Part shown: piece after piece, positions 46,847 through 55,182 of the stretch
How the letters are laid out: every line of letters begins with the position of its first letter
How positions within the stretch are numbered: the stretch's first letter is position 1
Source: Promicromonospora sp. MEB111
GTDB taxonomy: Bacteria > Actinomycetota > Actinomycetes > Actinomycetales > Cellulomonadaceae
Reading direction: 5' to 3'
Length of the DNA: 64,000 nt
Assembly (NCBI RefSeq): GCF_030209445.1
Contig: NZ_JARVSD010000014.1
Coordinates: 62,001-126,000, forward strand
Position numbers and translations under genes: made by a program
Notes under the pieces: generated by a model
What the model saw: the letters and a program-made list of their open reading frames with translations, nothing else
Database searches by the model: none
What the model was told of the DNA's origin: nothing

Positions 46847-47701
46847 TCACGGTCGTTCGTGCTCGTCGGACGCCGGAATGATCTGAAGCGGCCTGCATTC
46901 GGCACGCTCGCCTCGTGCGTTCAACCACAGATCGCTGGGGAACGCGTCGAGGAGCGGCTGCACTTCCCGCGAGGGAGGCTGTTCACCTCCCCAGGTGATC
47001 GCGGTCTCGACGTCGGGTGCGGGACGGAAGTCGGCACGTCCTGTGCCACGATAGTAGTCCTCGTACTTGAATCGTGGCTCTGTCGTCGAAGTGACGAGCC
47101 GTGCGGGTATTCCGAAGCTCTCGGCGGCGACTATCGCATGGAGCGAGCTGCCGACGACCAGCTCGCTCGCCGCGATGGTGCCGAGGACCGTCCAGACGTT
47201 GTCGGTCGGATCCGTCACGTCAGAGCGGCCTGCTGCGTGCTCCCTGTCGTGAAGATTGGGGACGACCGAGACGGCGCGACGTTCGAAACGGCGGGCACAG
47301 TGCTCGCGGGGCCAGAGCTTGCCCACCAGCAATCCTGGGTCTCCGTAGACCTCGGGAACGTCGTACCCCTGCGCCAGCAGGAACTGCCGTGTCAATGGTC
47401 CTCGGACAGCCCGGATGTCCAGTTCCCGATATCTGGCTGGATGATCGAGCGTCTTGCCGTTCGCGCCGATCCCCCAGATCACGTCGCCCGTTCGGGCCAG
47501 GTTCAGGATCGACCCGACGGCCAGAAGCCGGTGGGAGATGACAGGTTCGACCAACTTGTTGTCCGCCACGATCTTCGCGACAACCATCGGTCCGAGGAGG
47601 TCGCCGAAGTTGTTGACCGGACGCCTCCACGGTACGAGTCGACCCAACCTGCTGCGTAGAACCGGACGGCGCGGGTTCCAGTTGACCACTGTGACTGGCA
47701 A
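46847..47701 (-). CDS. Polysaccharide pyruvyl transferase family protein (2)
   Basis: 284 residues: N-terminal VNNFGDLLGPMVVAKIV (the NxGD motif), VIWGIGANGKTLD, VYGDPGLLVGKLWP and ELVVGSSLHAIVAAESFGIPARLV (SxxH motif). TTG 47701 has GGAGGAG upstream. Like the flippase it is less GC-biased than the surrounding genes. Only distantly similar in sequence to the family member at 39316, so probably a different acceptor. Confidence 0.85.
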   Translation of the reverse strand: MPVTVVNWNPRRPVLRSRLGRLVPWRRPVNNFGDLLGPMVVAKIVADNKLVEPVISHRLLAVGSILNLARTGDVIWGIGANGKTLDHPARYRELDIRAVRGPLTRQFLLAQGYDVPEVYGDPGLLVGKLWPREHCARRFERRAVSVVPNLHDREHAAGRSDVTDPTDNVWTVLGTIAASELVVGSSLHAIVAAESFGIPARLVTSTTEPRFKYEDYYRGTGRADFRPAPDVETAITWGGEQPPSREVQPLLDAFPSDLWLNARGERAECRPLQIIPASDEHERP

Positions 47702-47737
47702 GGTGACTCCTCCTCTCGAGCCGGCGACAGTTTCGCT

Positions 47738-48709
47738 CTAGCGCCGCGCCGGCCAGCGCGCCGCGGGGGAGGAGCGCCAGAGCATGCCCGTGACGCCCTG
47801 CGGGACGGCGGGTGGCACCACCCGTGCCGGAACCATCCGTGCGATCCGCCGCGCAGGAGACGCCGTCACCTTCCGGTGCACGTAGGGGTACTGCGCGCGG
47901 AGCCGGTCGAACTCCGCCCGGGTCACGGCGTCGTCATGATGGGGAAGGGCATCGAGGGCGGCCCAGGTGTCGTCCGCCAGGGCGCGCAGCGGGGCGGGGA
48001 CCGGCATGTCGTCCCACCGCACCTCGACCCGGTGCAGCGTGTGGTCGACGAAGGCGTCCACCCGCTCGACGGCGCTCGTGTCGTGCGGGTCGATCATCGG
48101 CAGGTCGAGCGCGGTGGCGGCGTCGAACACCGGGCCGTCCCAGTCGTGGATCAGGTCCCAGTAGCGCACGAAGGCCCGCGGGGTCGCCCGGGTCGCGAGC
48201 TCGGTGCCGAGCATCACGTTGACCCACCCGGCCAGCCGGTCCACCAGCCAGTCGCGGTGGTCGGTGACCATGCTGCCCACCATCTCCCCGGGTGGGCGCA
48301 GCACGGTGAGGCACGACGCCGTGGCGCTCGCGGCGGCCGCCGCCCTCTGCCAGTGCTCGAGGAACCACAGCAGCCGCGGGTCCTTGATCACGAGGTCGCC
48401 GTGCTCCGCGGTCCGGGCGGCGAGCCAGGCCCTGATCTCGCCGGACGCGTTCGCCTCGGCGCCCGCCCGGTCGACCAGGTGCCAGGCGAGGGGGCGCGGG
48501 TCCGCGGCCTCCACGTCGGCCGACCGCAGCACGGCCTCGTGGAGGTCCACCACCCACCGCGACTCCGACGGACGCCGGGGGTTGGCGGCGTCCGGCTCGA
48601 CCTCCGGGCGCGGCACGGTGAGCCCGAACTGGCGCAGCACCCCGGCGAGCGTGCTCGTGCCGCTGCGCTCGGGGCCGGTGACGAGGACGACGCGGGGGCC
48701 GCCGGTCAT
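47738..48709 (-). CDS. Sulfotransferase-family protein (1)
   Basis: 323 residues. N-terminal P-loop-like PAPS site VTGPERSGTSTLAGVL, then LVIKDPRLLWFLEHW and a core consistent with Sulfotransfer families; the C-terminal basic tail is RRIARMVPARVVPP. ATG overlaps the stop of the upstream sulfotransferase (ATGA). Predicted to sulfate a sugar of the polymer or another glycan; without PAPS-synthesis genes in the window this is inference. Confidence 0.75.
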   Translation of the reverse strand: MTGGPRVVLVTGPERSGTSTLAGVLRQFGLTVPRPEVEPDAANPRRPSESRWVVDLHEAVLRSADVEAADPRPLAWHLVDRAGAEANASGEIRAWLAARTAEHGDLVIKDPRLLWFLEHWQRAAAAASATASCLTVLRPPGEMVGSMVTDHRDWLVDRLAGWVNVMLGTELATRATPRAFVRYWDLIHDWDGPVFDAATALDLPMIDPHDTSAVERVDAFVDHTLHRVEVRWDDMPVPAPLRALADDTWAALDALPHHDDAVTRAEFDRLRAQYPYVHRKVTASPARRIARMVPARVVPPAVPQGVTGMLWRSSPAARWPARR

Positions 48710-49650
48710 CGGGCGTCCGCCGTCGGGCCCACCTGCACCGGAGCCCACGGGGCCGCCCGGTCCAGCACGTCCAGGTCGTAGCCGTGCGCGCGGATCCGCT
48801 CGCCGAGGTGCTCGCTGACGACGCTGCGGTAGCGGGGGAGCAGCGCGACGTCGGTGACGTCGCGCACCAGGTCGCCCCGGGGTGTGCCGCGCCGCGACCC
48901 GATGTGCGCGAGGTGGTTGCGGACCCGGCCCGCGAGGTGGCCGCGGCCGCCGGTCTCCCACAGCTCGGCGTAGCGGTTGCCGCGGTCCGCGTCGACCGGG
49001 CGGAGGCCGCCGCCCGGGAGCTCCAGGTCCAGGAACCGCGCGACCCGGTCGAGCTCCCGCGCGGGCTCGCGCATCAGGTGCTCGTACCGCAGCACCAGCA
49101 GGTTCTCGATGTGCAGCGCGTCCTGCGCGAGGACGTCGTGCGCGTGCACCCAGTGCTCGACGAGCCGGGGGAACCCGTAGGTGAACCGGCCGCGGGTCCG
49201 GGTGGCCCACTTGCGCACCGCCAGGGCCTGCACCACGGGATGCCGGGTGACGACCACGAAGCGCGCCCGCGGGAAGACCTCCTGGAGGTAGCGCATCTTC
49301 GTGAGGTTGGGCGTGGACTTCTCGACGAGCACCGTGCGGTCCAGGTCCCAGTAGGGCGACCAGCTCTGCCACAGGCGGGCCGCGGCGTCCGGTGCGCGCT
49401 GCGCGTCCTCTTCGGTGAGGTGTGCCTGCGGATGAAAGGACCATTGGGACGTATTACCCAGCGCGCCGGCATAGGTGTCCTGAATGTGTTGTCCCTCGTC
49501 CATGGCGGCACCCGTTCCGGTGAGTCCGGAAGCGTCGTGGCTGGAACCGATGATGCGGGCGACAAGGGCGGTCCCGCTGCGGTGGAGCCCGCCCACGAAG
49601 GCGAGGCGATGGTCGTTCCAGGGCGCGCCACTCGTACTTGTTCCGGACAT
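48706..49650 (-). CDS. Sulfotransferase-family protein (2)
   Basis: 314 residues: PAPS 5'-phosphosulfate site FVGGLHRSGTALVARIIG, VLVEKSTPNLTKMRYL, the 3'-phosphate site RARFVVVTRHPVVQALAVRKW and VLRYEHLMREPARELDRVARFL. This is a well-preserved Sulfotransfer_3-type pattern. ATG 49650 is chosen by the family start; no strong SD is present. First gene of a two-gene sulfotransferase operon. Confidence 0.85.
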   Translation of the reverse strand: MSGTSTSGAPWNDHRLAFVGGLHRSGTALVARIIGSSHDASGLTGTGAAMDEGQHIQDTYAGALGNTSQWSFHPQAHLTEEDAQRAPDAAARLWQSWSPYWDLDRTVLVEKSTPNLTKMRYLQEVFPRARFVVVTRHPVVQALAVRKWATRTRGRFTYGFPRLVEHWVHAHDVLAQDALHIENLLVLRYEHLMREPARELDRVARFLDLELPGGGLRPVDADRGNRYAELWETGGRGHLAGRVRNHLAHIGSRRGTPRGDLVRDVTDVALLPRYRSVVSEHLGERIRAHGYDLDVLDRAAPWAPVQVGPTADAR

Positions 49651-49887
49651 GTGGGGAAAACCTCGGCTGCTCGACGAAGAGTGGTCGCTGTGCCCCGCAA
49701 AAATATGCGATGAATGTACCGCGTGCGACCCGAATCGGCCGTTAGCCAGGATATGCGGCAGTGAATTCATCCGGGGTGGGTTTGGCGCATTGTGCCGGTG
49801 CTGGCATCCGGTGCCCCGGCTTTGTCTGTGTCGATAAGACTTTTCAGGCATTCCGTACGATCGTGATTGCCGGTATTGTCCCGGCTT
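49651..49887. promoter_or_regulatory. AT-rich divergent promoter region, sulfotransferase operon / CAP lipoprotein
   Basis: 237 bp of lower GC. On the plus strand TATTGT (49874-49879) lies 8 nt before GTG 49888, with TTCCGT 17 nt further upstream as a weak -35. No gene seen. Confidence 0.45.
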
Positions 49888-50730
49888 GTGTCCCCAGCAC
49901 CCCGTCCGACGTCGTCCGCGGCTCCGCCCGGGCGCGCCCCGCGCAGGGCCGTGCCGCCCCGGTTCCTGGCGCCCCGGTCGCTGGCGGGCGGCATGCTCGC
50001 CGTCGCGGTGGGCGTCTGCCTGACGGCGTGCGCCGGCCTGCTCGACCCGAGCGCCGAGCCGATGCCCGCGCCGGGGATCGCGCCCGGTGTGGTCGGCGTG
50101 GCGGCGCCGGTCGAACGGGCGCCGTCCCCCCACCCGACCTCGGTGGGGGCCATCTACGGCGAGCACGCCCAGGAGTCCGCGGCGGTGGACGTGCAGCCGG
50201 CTCCCAGCGACTCGGCGTCGCGCGGCGAGGACCGCGAGCCGCTCCCGGGAGCGGGCGACGGGACCGGCACCGGATCCGGGGACGGCACAGGCTCCGGCGG
50301 GGCGGGCGACGGCGGCGGAACGGGTGGCGCCGGCGGCGCGACACCCGACCTGACCGACTCGGTGCAGTACGCCGCCGCGTTGGAGGACGCGGTCAACGGC
50401 CACCGGACGGCGAACGGACTGGCGGCCCTGGTCCACGACGACTGTGCGTACGACGTCGCGCTGGAGCGGGCCCAGGCGCTGGTCGGCCAGGAGCTGGCGC
50501 ACGCGCCGCTCGGCCCGATCTTCGACCGCTGCCCGACCACCGCCGTCGCGGAGAACCTGGCCAAGGGCGGGTGGACGCCGGCGGAGGCGGCGCAGGGCTG
50601 GATGGACTCGGAGGGCCACCGCGCCAACATCCTGAACGGCGACCTGACCCGCGGCGCCATCGCCTGCGTGCCCGACGGCGGCGACCCCGCCGCACCCGTC
50701 ATGATCTGCGCGCACGTCTTCCTGGCCTGA
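49888..50730 (+). CDS. CAP/SCP-domain lipoprotein (1)
   Basis: 280 residues: N-terminal membrane segment with lipobox LTAC (Cys48), a long Gly/Ser/Asp linker (GTGTGSGDGTGSGG), and a CAP domain (YAAALEDAVNGHRTANGL, LVHDDCAYDVALERA, HAPLG, AENLAKG, GWMDSEGHRANILN, RGAIACV, ICAHVFL). The His/Glu cavity residues of CAP proteins appear present. GTG 49888 is supported by TATTGT. Secreted; function unknown. Confidence 0.83.
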   Translation: MSPAPRPTSSAAPPGRAPRRAVPPRFLAPRSLAGGMLAVAVGVCLTACAGLLDPSAEPMPAPGIAPGVVGVAAPVERAPSPHPTSVGAIYGEHAQESAAVDVQPAPSDSASRGEDREPLPGAGDGTGTGSGDGTGSGGAGDGGGTGGAGGATPDLTDSVQYAAALEDAVNGHRTANGLAALVHDDCAYDVALERAQALVGQELAHAPLGPIFDRCPTTAVAENLAKGGWTPAEAAQGWMDSEGHRANILNGDLTRGAIACVPDGGDPAAPVMICAHVFLA

Positions 50731-50767
50731 CGCCGCGGACCGCCGGGCCCCGGGAAACGGGCCGCGG

Positions 50768-50796
50768 TTGTGGTCGGCCCGCGCGTCGTGTCGAAT
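50768..50796 (+). promoter_or_regulatory. Leaderless promoter of the second CAP lipoprotein
   Basis: TTGTGG (50768-50773), 17-bp spacer, TCGAAT (50791-50796), then 7 nt to GTG 50804. Confidence 0.4.
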
Positions 50797-50803
50797 CGAC
50801 GTC

Positions 50804-51334
50804 GTGCTCCGCAACCCGATCCGCCTCGCCGTCACGCTCGTGACCGCCACGGCGCTGCTCACGGCCTGCTCGGACCTGCCCGGACGGGACGCCACCCCGG
50901 AGCTGACGGCGACGCCCCAGGCGACCTGGACCGCGCCCGGCGACGTGGACCTCACCGACCCGGGGCAGTACGCCGCCGCCCTGGAGGACGGCGTGAACGC
51001 GGCCCGTGCGCAGGTGGGCGTGGCCGAGCTGGAGCACGACGACTGCCTGCAGCCGGTGGCGGTGGAGCGGGCCGCGGCGCTGATCGGCGCGCCGGAGCTC
51101 ACCCACGCCCCACTGCCGCCGGTGCGGCAGAGCTGCCCCGGCGGGCTCGTGGCCGAGAACCTCAGCCGTACCGCCAACCCGCCGCAGGTCGTGGTGCAGG
51201 CGTGGCTGGACTCGCCGTCGCACCAGGAGAACCTCGTCAACGCGGAGCTGCGGCGCGGCGCGATCGGGTGCGTGGTCGACGGCGGCACCGCCACGGCACC
51301 GGTGCTGGTCTGCTCCCACGTGTTCCTCGATTGA
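50804..51334 (+). CDS. CAP/SCP-domain lipoprotein (2), tandem paralogue
   Basis: 176 residues. Signal peptide with lipobox LLTAC (Cys22) and almost no linker before the CAP domain (YAAALEDGVNAARAQVG, LEHDDCLQPVAVERA, THAPLPP, AENLSR, AWLDSPSHQENLVN, RGAIGCV, VCSHVFL). It shares the DDC, AENL, RGAI and C-HVFL blocks with the gene just upstream, so it arose by local duplication. It appears to have its own promoter. Confidence 0.83.
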   Translation: MLRNPIRLAVTLVTATALLTACSDLPGRDATPELTATPQATWTAPGDVDLTDPGQYAAALEDGVNAARAQVGVAELEHDDCLQPVAVERAAALIGAPELTHAPLPPVRQSCPGGLVAENLSRTANPPQVVVQAWLDSPSHQENLVNAELRRGAIGCVVDGGTATAPVLVCSHVFLD

Positions 51335-51394
51335 CTCTCCCCAGACCCTCCCCGATACCGGGGCAACCTGGCCTGTTGCGCCCGTTATGGTGTG

Positions 51395-51414
51395 ACGCGC
51401 GCATGAGCGCGCGT
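51395..51414. repeat. Small hairpin abutting palindrome A1
   Basis: ACGCGCGC - ATGA - GCGCGCGT: perfect 8-bp stem overlapping the first 3 nt of the 46-bp palindrome. Confidence 0.6.
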
Positions 51415-51457
51415 GTCAGACGTACAGGTCACCCGGGTGACCTGTACGTCTGACACG
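51412..51457. repeat. Family A palindrome, copy 1 (46 bp, perfect, no loop)
   Basis: All 23 pairs match around the centre 51434/51435 (CCC|GGG). Outer arm CGTGTCAGAC, then a 4-nt variable block GTAC, then half-core AGGTCACCC. Same arms and core as 63725-63772; the 4-nt block differs there. Located between the CAP lipoprotein and acyltransferase genes, both on the plus strand. Confidence 0.9.
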
Positions 51458-51494
51458 TGACGGAGCACCCGCCCGGAACGACAGCAGGAGAAAA

Positions 51495-53579
51495 ATGGCC
51501 CAGGCGACGACCGCCGTCGACCGACCTTCCGGACCACCCTCCGAGCCGCGCGGAGGGGCGGGCCGGGCCCCCGCCGCCCCGGGCACGGGGCACGCGTTCC
51601 GTACCGACATCAACGGGCTGCGCGCGGTCGCGGTGCTCGCCGTCGTCGTCTACCACGCGGGGATCGCGATCCCCGGCGGGTTCACCGGCGTCGACGTCTT
51701 CTACGTGATCTCCGGCTACCTGATCAGCTCGCTGCTGCTGCGCGAGGTGGACCGCAGCGGGTCGGTCGACCTCGTCGAGTTCTGGACGCGCCGCATGCGC
51801 CGCCTCGTGCCGGCCCTCGCGCTGGTCGTCACGGTCACGCTGCTCGCGTGCCTCCTGATCCTGTCGCCCCTGGTCTGGGGGCGTCTCGCGTGGCACGGCG
51901 CGTCGGCCATGCTGTTCGTCTCCAACCTGCTCTTCCCGTACCAGGGGCAGGACTACTTCTCCGACTCCGTCACGCCGAGCCCGTACCTGCACACCTGGTC
52001 GCTCGGCATCGAGGAGCAGTTCTACATCTTCTGGCCGCTGCTGATCCTGCTGGCCGTCGCCGTGGCCCGGCGTACCCGCGTCCCGGCCCGCCGCATGCTG
52101 CAGCTCCTGTTCGCGGGGACGTTCGTGGTCTCGCTGGCCACCTCTGTGTGGCTGACGGCGGCCGTCCCCGAGTGGGCCTTCTACGTGCTGCCCACCCGTG
52201 CCTGGGAGTTCGCGGGCGCCGCCCTCGTCGCGACCGTGCCGTGGGGCCGGCTCGCCGAGCTCTCCCGCCTGCGTCCGGCCCTGCTGCGGGCGCTGCTCGG
52301 CACCGCCGGGTTCGCGCTGCTCGCGCTCTCGTTCGCGGTGGTGCGCGAGACCGACCCGTTCCCCGGCACGGTCGCCCTGCTGCCCGTCGGCGGCGCGCTG
52401 CTCGTGCTCGCGGCGGGCAGCATCTCCGCGTCCGGCACGTGGGTGGACCGCGTGCTCGACCTGCCGGTGCTGCAGCGGCTCGGCGACGTCTCGTACTCCT
52501 GGTACCTCTGGCACTGGCCGTTCGTCGTGCTCACCACGGCGGCGGTGCAGGACGACGCGGTCTGGATCAAGGTGCTCGCCTCGGTCGCCGCCCTCGGCGC
52601 GGCGTTCGCGACCTACCGCTGGGTCGAGAACCCGATCCGGTTCAGCAGCGCGATGCGGTCCTGGCGCCGTACCGCCGCGGTGACCCTGGTGATCGGGCTC
52701 GCGGTGGGCGGCATCACGGTCGGCACGCGGGTGGCGACCAGCGCCGTGCTGGAGCGCGAGCCGTACGCCACCGCCGTCGCGGCCCGCGCCGAACCTGCGC
52801 CGTACGGGTGCACCGACACCACCGAGACGACGTCGGGCACCGACGTCTGCCTGCTGGGCGACGTCGACGCCACCACCACCGTGCTGCTGCTCGGCGACTC
52901 CCACACGATGCACTGGATCCCCGCCTTCGACGCTGCCGCGGCGGACGCGGGCCTGCGGCTCGCCGTCCGCTGGCGGCATGGTTGCCCCGCCGCCGAGGTC
53001 AAGGTCGAGCAGCCCGCCGACCGCGGCCCGTGCGGCGACTTCCAGGCCGAGTCGGTGCGCGTCGTCGACGACCTGCGGCCCGACGCCGTCGTCGTCAGCC
53101 AGGCGCAGATCTACGGCGACCGCATGCAGCACGAGGACGGCAGCCTGATGACCGAGGACGAGGTGCGCAGCGCCTGGGCCCGGGCGAACGACGAGCTCTT
53201 CGCGCACCTCACCGCGGTGTCCCCGTCCGTGGTCGCGGTCAAGGACAACCCGCAGCTCGACGTCGACCCGCTCGAGTGCCTCACCCGGCCCTGGTCTGCG
53301 GTGGGCGACTGCGGCATGCCGCTCGCTGACGCCGAACGCTCCAACGGCGACCTGCCCGGCATCAGCGCCGAGATCTGGGACAGGTACGACGTCGAGGTGT
53401 GGGACGGCGTCTGGTCGGAGACCTGTGACACACAGACCTGTGGCGTCGGTGATGTCAGTCACCCCGTCTACCGTGACTTCCACCACCTCAGCGCCGAATA
53501 CGTGCTGACCAAGGTGCGCTCCGTGGAAGAGATGCTCCAGACTGCGGTGCGCGGCAGCTCGCCGGGCAACAACAGGTAA
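51495..53579 (+). CDS. OafA/YrhL-type acyltransferase with C-terminal SGNH domain
   Basis: 694 residues. Acyltransferase-3 membrane domain with INGLRAVAVLAVVVYHAG (catalytic His), GGFTGVDVFYVISGYLIS, FWTRRMRRLVPA and HTWSLGIEEQFY. The external SGNH domain has VLLLGDSHTMHWIPAF (Ser) and DFHHLSAEY (C-terminal His). Such proteins O-acetylate cell-wall or exported polysaccharides. AGGAG lies 4 nt before the ATG. It probably decorates the polymer made by the neighbouring locus, but is not part of it by operon structure. Confidence 0.93.
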   Translation: MAQATTAVDRPSGPPSEPRGGAGRAPAAPGTGHAFRTDINGLRAVAVLAVVVYHAGIAIPGGFTGVDVFYVISGYLISSLLLREVDRSGSVDLVEFWTRRMRRLVPALALVVTVTLLACLLILSPLVWGRLAWHGASAMLFVSNLLFPYQGQDYFSDSVTPSPYLHTWSLGIEEQFYIFWPLLILLAVAVARRTRVPARRMLQLLFAGTFVVSLATSVWLTAAVPEWAFYVLPTRAWEFAGAALVATVPWGRLAELSRLRPALLRALLGTAGFALLALSFAVVRETDPFPGTVALLPVGGALLVLAAGSISASGTWVDRVLDLPVLQRLGDVSYSWYLWHWPFVVLTTAAVQDDAVWIKVLASVAALGAAFATYRWVENPIRFSSAMRSWRRTAAVTLVIGLAVGGITVGTRVATSAVLEREPYATAVAARAEPAPYGCTDTTETTSGTDVCLLGDVDATTTVLLLGDSHTMHWIPAFDAAAADAGLRLAVRWRHGCPAAEVKVEQPADRGPCGDFQAESVRVVDDLRPDAVVVSQAQIYGDRMQHEDGSLMTEDEVRSAWARANDELFAHLTAVSPSVVAVKDNPQLDVDPLECLTRPWSAVGDCGMPLADAERSNGDLPGISAEIWDRYDVEVWDGVWSETCDTQTCGVGDVSHPVYRDFHHLSAEYVLTKVRSVEEMLQTAVRGSSPGNNR

Positions 53580-53599
53580 CGAAGGGGAACATCGGACCC

Positions 53600-55063
53600 A
53601 TGGCTCACGACCAGGCCCAGGCGCGGGGCGCCGTCGACCGGTTCTTCAAGATCAGCGAACGCGGGTCGACGGTGTGGACGGAGGTGCGCGGCGGCCTCGT
53701 CACCTTCTTCACGATGAGCTACATCGTGGTGCTGAACCCCCTGATCCTGGGCAGCGTGCCTGACGGCACCGGGCAGTACCTCGGTGGCGGCACCACGGTG
53801 GGCGACCTCCCGGCGATCGCTGCGGCGACCGCCCTGGTGGCCGGCATCATGTCGATCCTCATGGGCGTGGTCGCGAACTTCCCCCTGGCGCTCGCGGCGG
53901 GGCTCGGGCTCAACGCCGTCGTCGCCTTCTCCGTGGCGGCGCTGCCCGGCATGACCTGGGCCGACGCCATGGGCATCGTGGTGCTGGAGGGCCTGGTCAT
54001 CCTGATCCTGGTGGTCACCGGCTTCCGGGAGGCCGTGTTCAAGGCCGTGCCCCGCGTGCTCAAGATCGCGATCAGCGTGGGCATCGGCCTGTTCATCACG
54101 TTCATCGGCGTGTACGACGCCGGCTTCGTGCGCATCCCGGCCTCCCTGTCGACGCCCACGGAGCTCGGCATGAGCGGCTCGCTCGGTGCCTGGCCGCTGT
54201 TCGTGTTCGCGTTCGGCGTGCTGCTGGCCGCCGTCCTGATGGTGCGCAAGGTGCGCGGCGGCATCCTCATCGCGATCGTCGCGTCGACGGTGCTCGCGGT
54301 GGTCATCGAGGCCGTCGGGCAGATCGGCAAGCGCACCGACGACAACCCGGGCGGCTGGTCGCTCAACGTGCCCGCGCTGCCCGACTCCGTGGTGGCGCTG
54401 CCGGACTTCTCGCTGATCGGCCAGTTCTCGCTCTTCGGCTCGTTCGAGAAGATCGGCGCGATCGCGGTCATCCTGCTGGTGTTCACGCTCCTCATCGCGG
54501 ACTTCTTCGACACGATGGGCACCATGGTCGCCATCGGCGGCGAGGCCGGGCTGCTCGACGAGAAGGGCAACCCGCCGCGGACCACCCAGATCCTGATCGT
54601 CGACTCGATCGCCGCGTCGGCGGGCGGCATGGGCTCGGTGTCGTCCAACACGGCGTACGTCGAGTCGGCGTCCGGCGTGGGCGACGGCGCCCGGACCGGC
54701 CTCGCCGCGATCACGACCGGCGTGGCCTTCCTGCTGACCACGTTCCTGTCGCCTCTCGTCAAGGTGGTGCCGCACGAGGCCGCCACCCCCGCGCTCGTGA
54801 TCGTCGGCTTCCTCATGGTGGTCCAGGTGACCGGCATCGACTGGAAGAACCTCGAGGTCGCCATCCCCGCGTTCCTCACCATGGTGCTGATGCCGTTCGC
54901 CTACTCGATCACGGTGGGCATCGGGGCGGGCGTGATCTCATTCGTGCTGCTCAAGATCGCCGTCGGCAAGGCGCGCAAGGTCCACCCACTGCTGTGGGTC
55001 GCGGCCGCGCTGTTCCTCGTCTACTTCTTGATGGGCCCGATCCGCACGGCGGTAGGTATCTGA
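53600..55063 (+). CDS. NCS2-family purine permease (AzgA/PbuG-like)
   Basis: 487 residues, about 13-14 membrane segments. Family marks: EVRGGLVTFFTMSYIVVLNP, FPLALAAGLGLNAVVAF, DFFDTMGTMVAIGGEAGLL and SSNTAYVESASGVGDGARTGL, which match the hypoxanthine/guanine/adenine group rather than uracil/xanthine permeases. SD is weak and distant. It follows the acyltransferase by 20 bp; co-transcription is possible but functionally unrelated. Confidence 0.9.
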   Translation: MAHDQAQARGAVDRFFKISERGSTVWTEVRGGLVTFFTMSYIVVLNPLILGSVPDGTGQYLGGGTTVGDLPAIAAATALVAGIMSILMGVVANFPLALAAGLGLNAVVAFSVAALPGMTWADAMGIVVLEGLVILILVVTGFREAVFKAVPRVLKIAISVGIGLFITFIGVYDAGFVRIPASLSTPTELGMSGSLGAWPLFVFAFGVLLAAVLMVRKVRGGILIAIVASTVLAVVIEAVGQIGKRTDDNPGGWSLNVPALPDSVVALPDFSLIGQFSLFGSFEKIGAIAVILLVFTLLIADFFDTMGTMVAIGGEAGLLDEKGNPPRTTQILIVDSIAASAGGMGSVSSNTAYVESASGVGDGARTGLAAITTGVAFLLTTFLSPLVKVVPHEAATPALVIVGFLMVVQVTGIDWKNLEVAIPAFLTMVLMPFAYSITVGIGAGVISFVLLKIAVGKARKVHPLLWVAAALFLVYFLMGPIRTAVGI

Positions 55064-55105
55064 CGCTGGTCGCCTGGCCGGCGCGCGGGGCCCACCCCAA
55101 ACACG

Positions 55106-55182
55106 AAGGTGCGCTTCTACCCAGTCATTGGGCCCGGAAACGGGCTGTTTCCGGGCCCAATGACTGGGTAGAAGCGCACCTT
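55106..55182. repeat. Family B palindrome, copy 1 (36-bp perfect arms, 5-nt loop)
   Basis: Left arm 55106-55141, loop GGGCT, right arm 55147-55182, every position paired. Core block CTTCTACCCAGTCAT then TGGGCCCGG. It begins 42 nt after the permease stop and ends exactly at the stop codon of the DUF559 gene (55183), so it lies between convergent genes. Confidence 0.92.

Noticed and set aside
36240-49760. Recurring ATATGC hexamer in EPS intergenic regions
   Set aside because: A hexamer is expected several times per 64 kb by chance and more often in AT-rich gaps; flanking bases do not align into a motif.
49651-51366. Extension of the second sulfotransferase frame far upstream (886 codons on the minus strand)
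   Set aside because: It would be antisense to both CAP lipoprotein genes. The PAPS-binding motif follows directly after ATG 49650.
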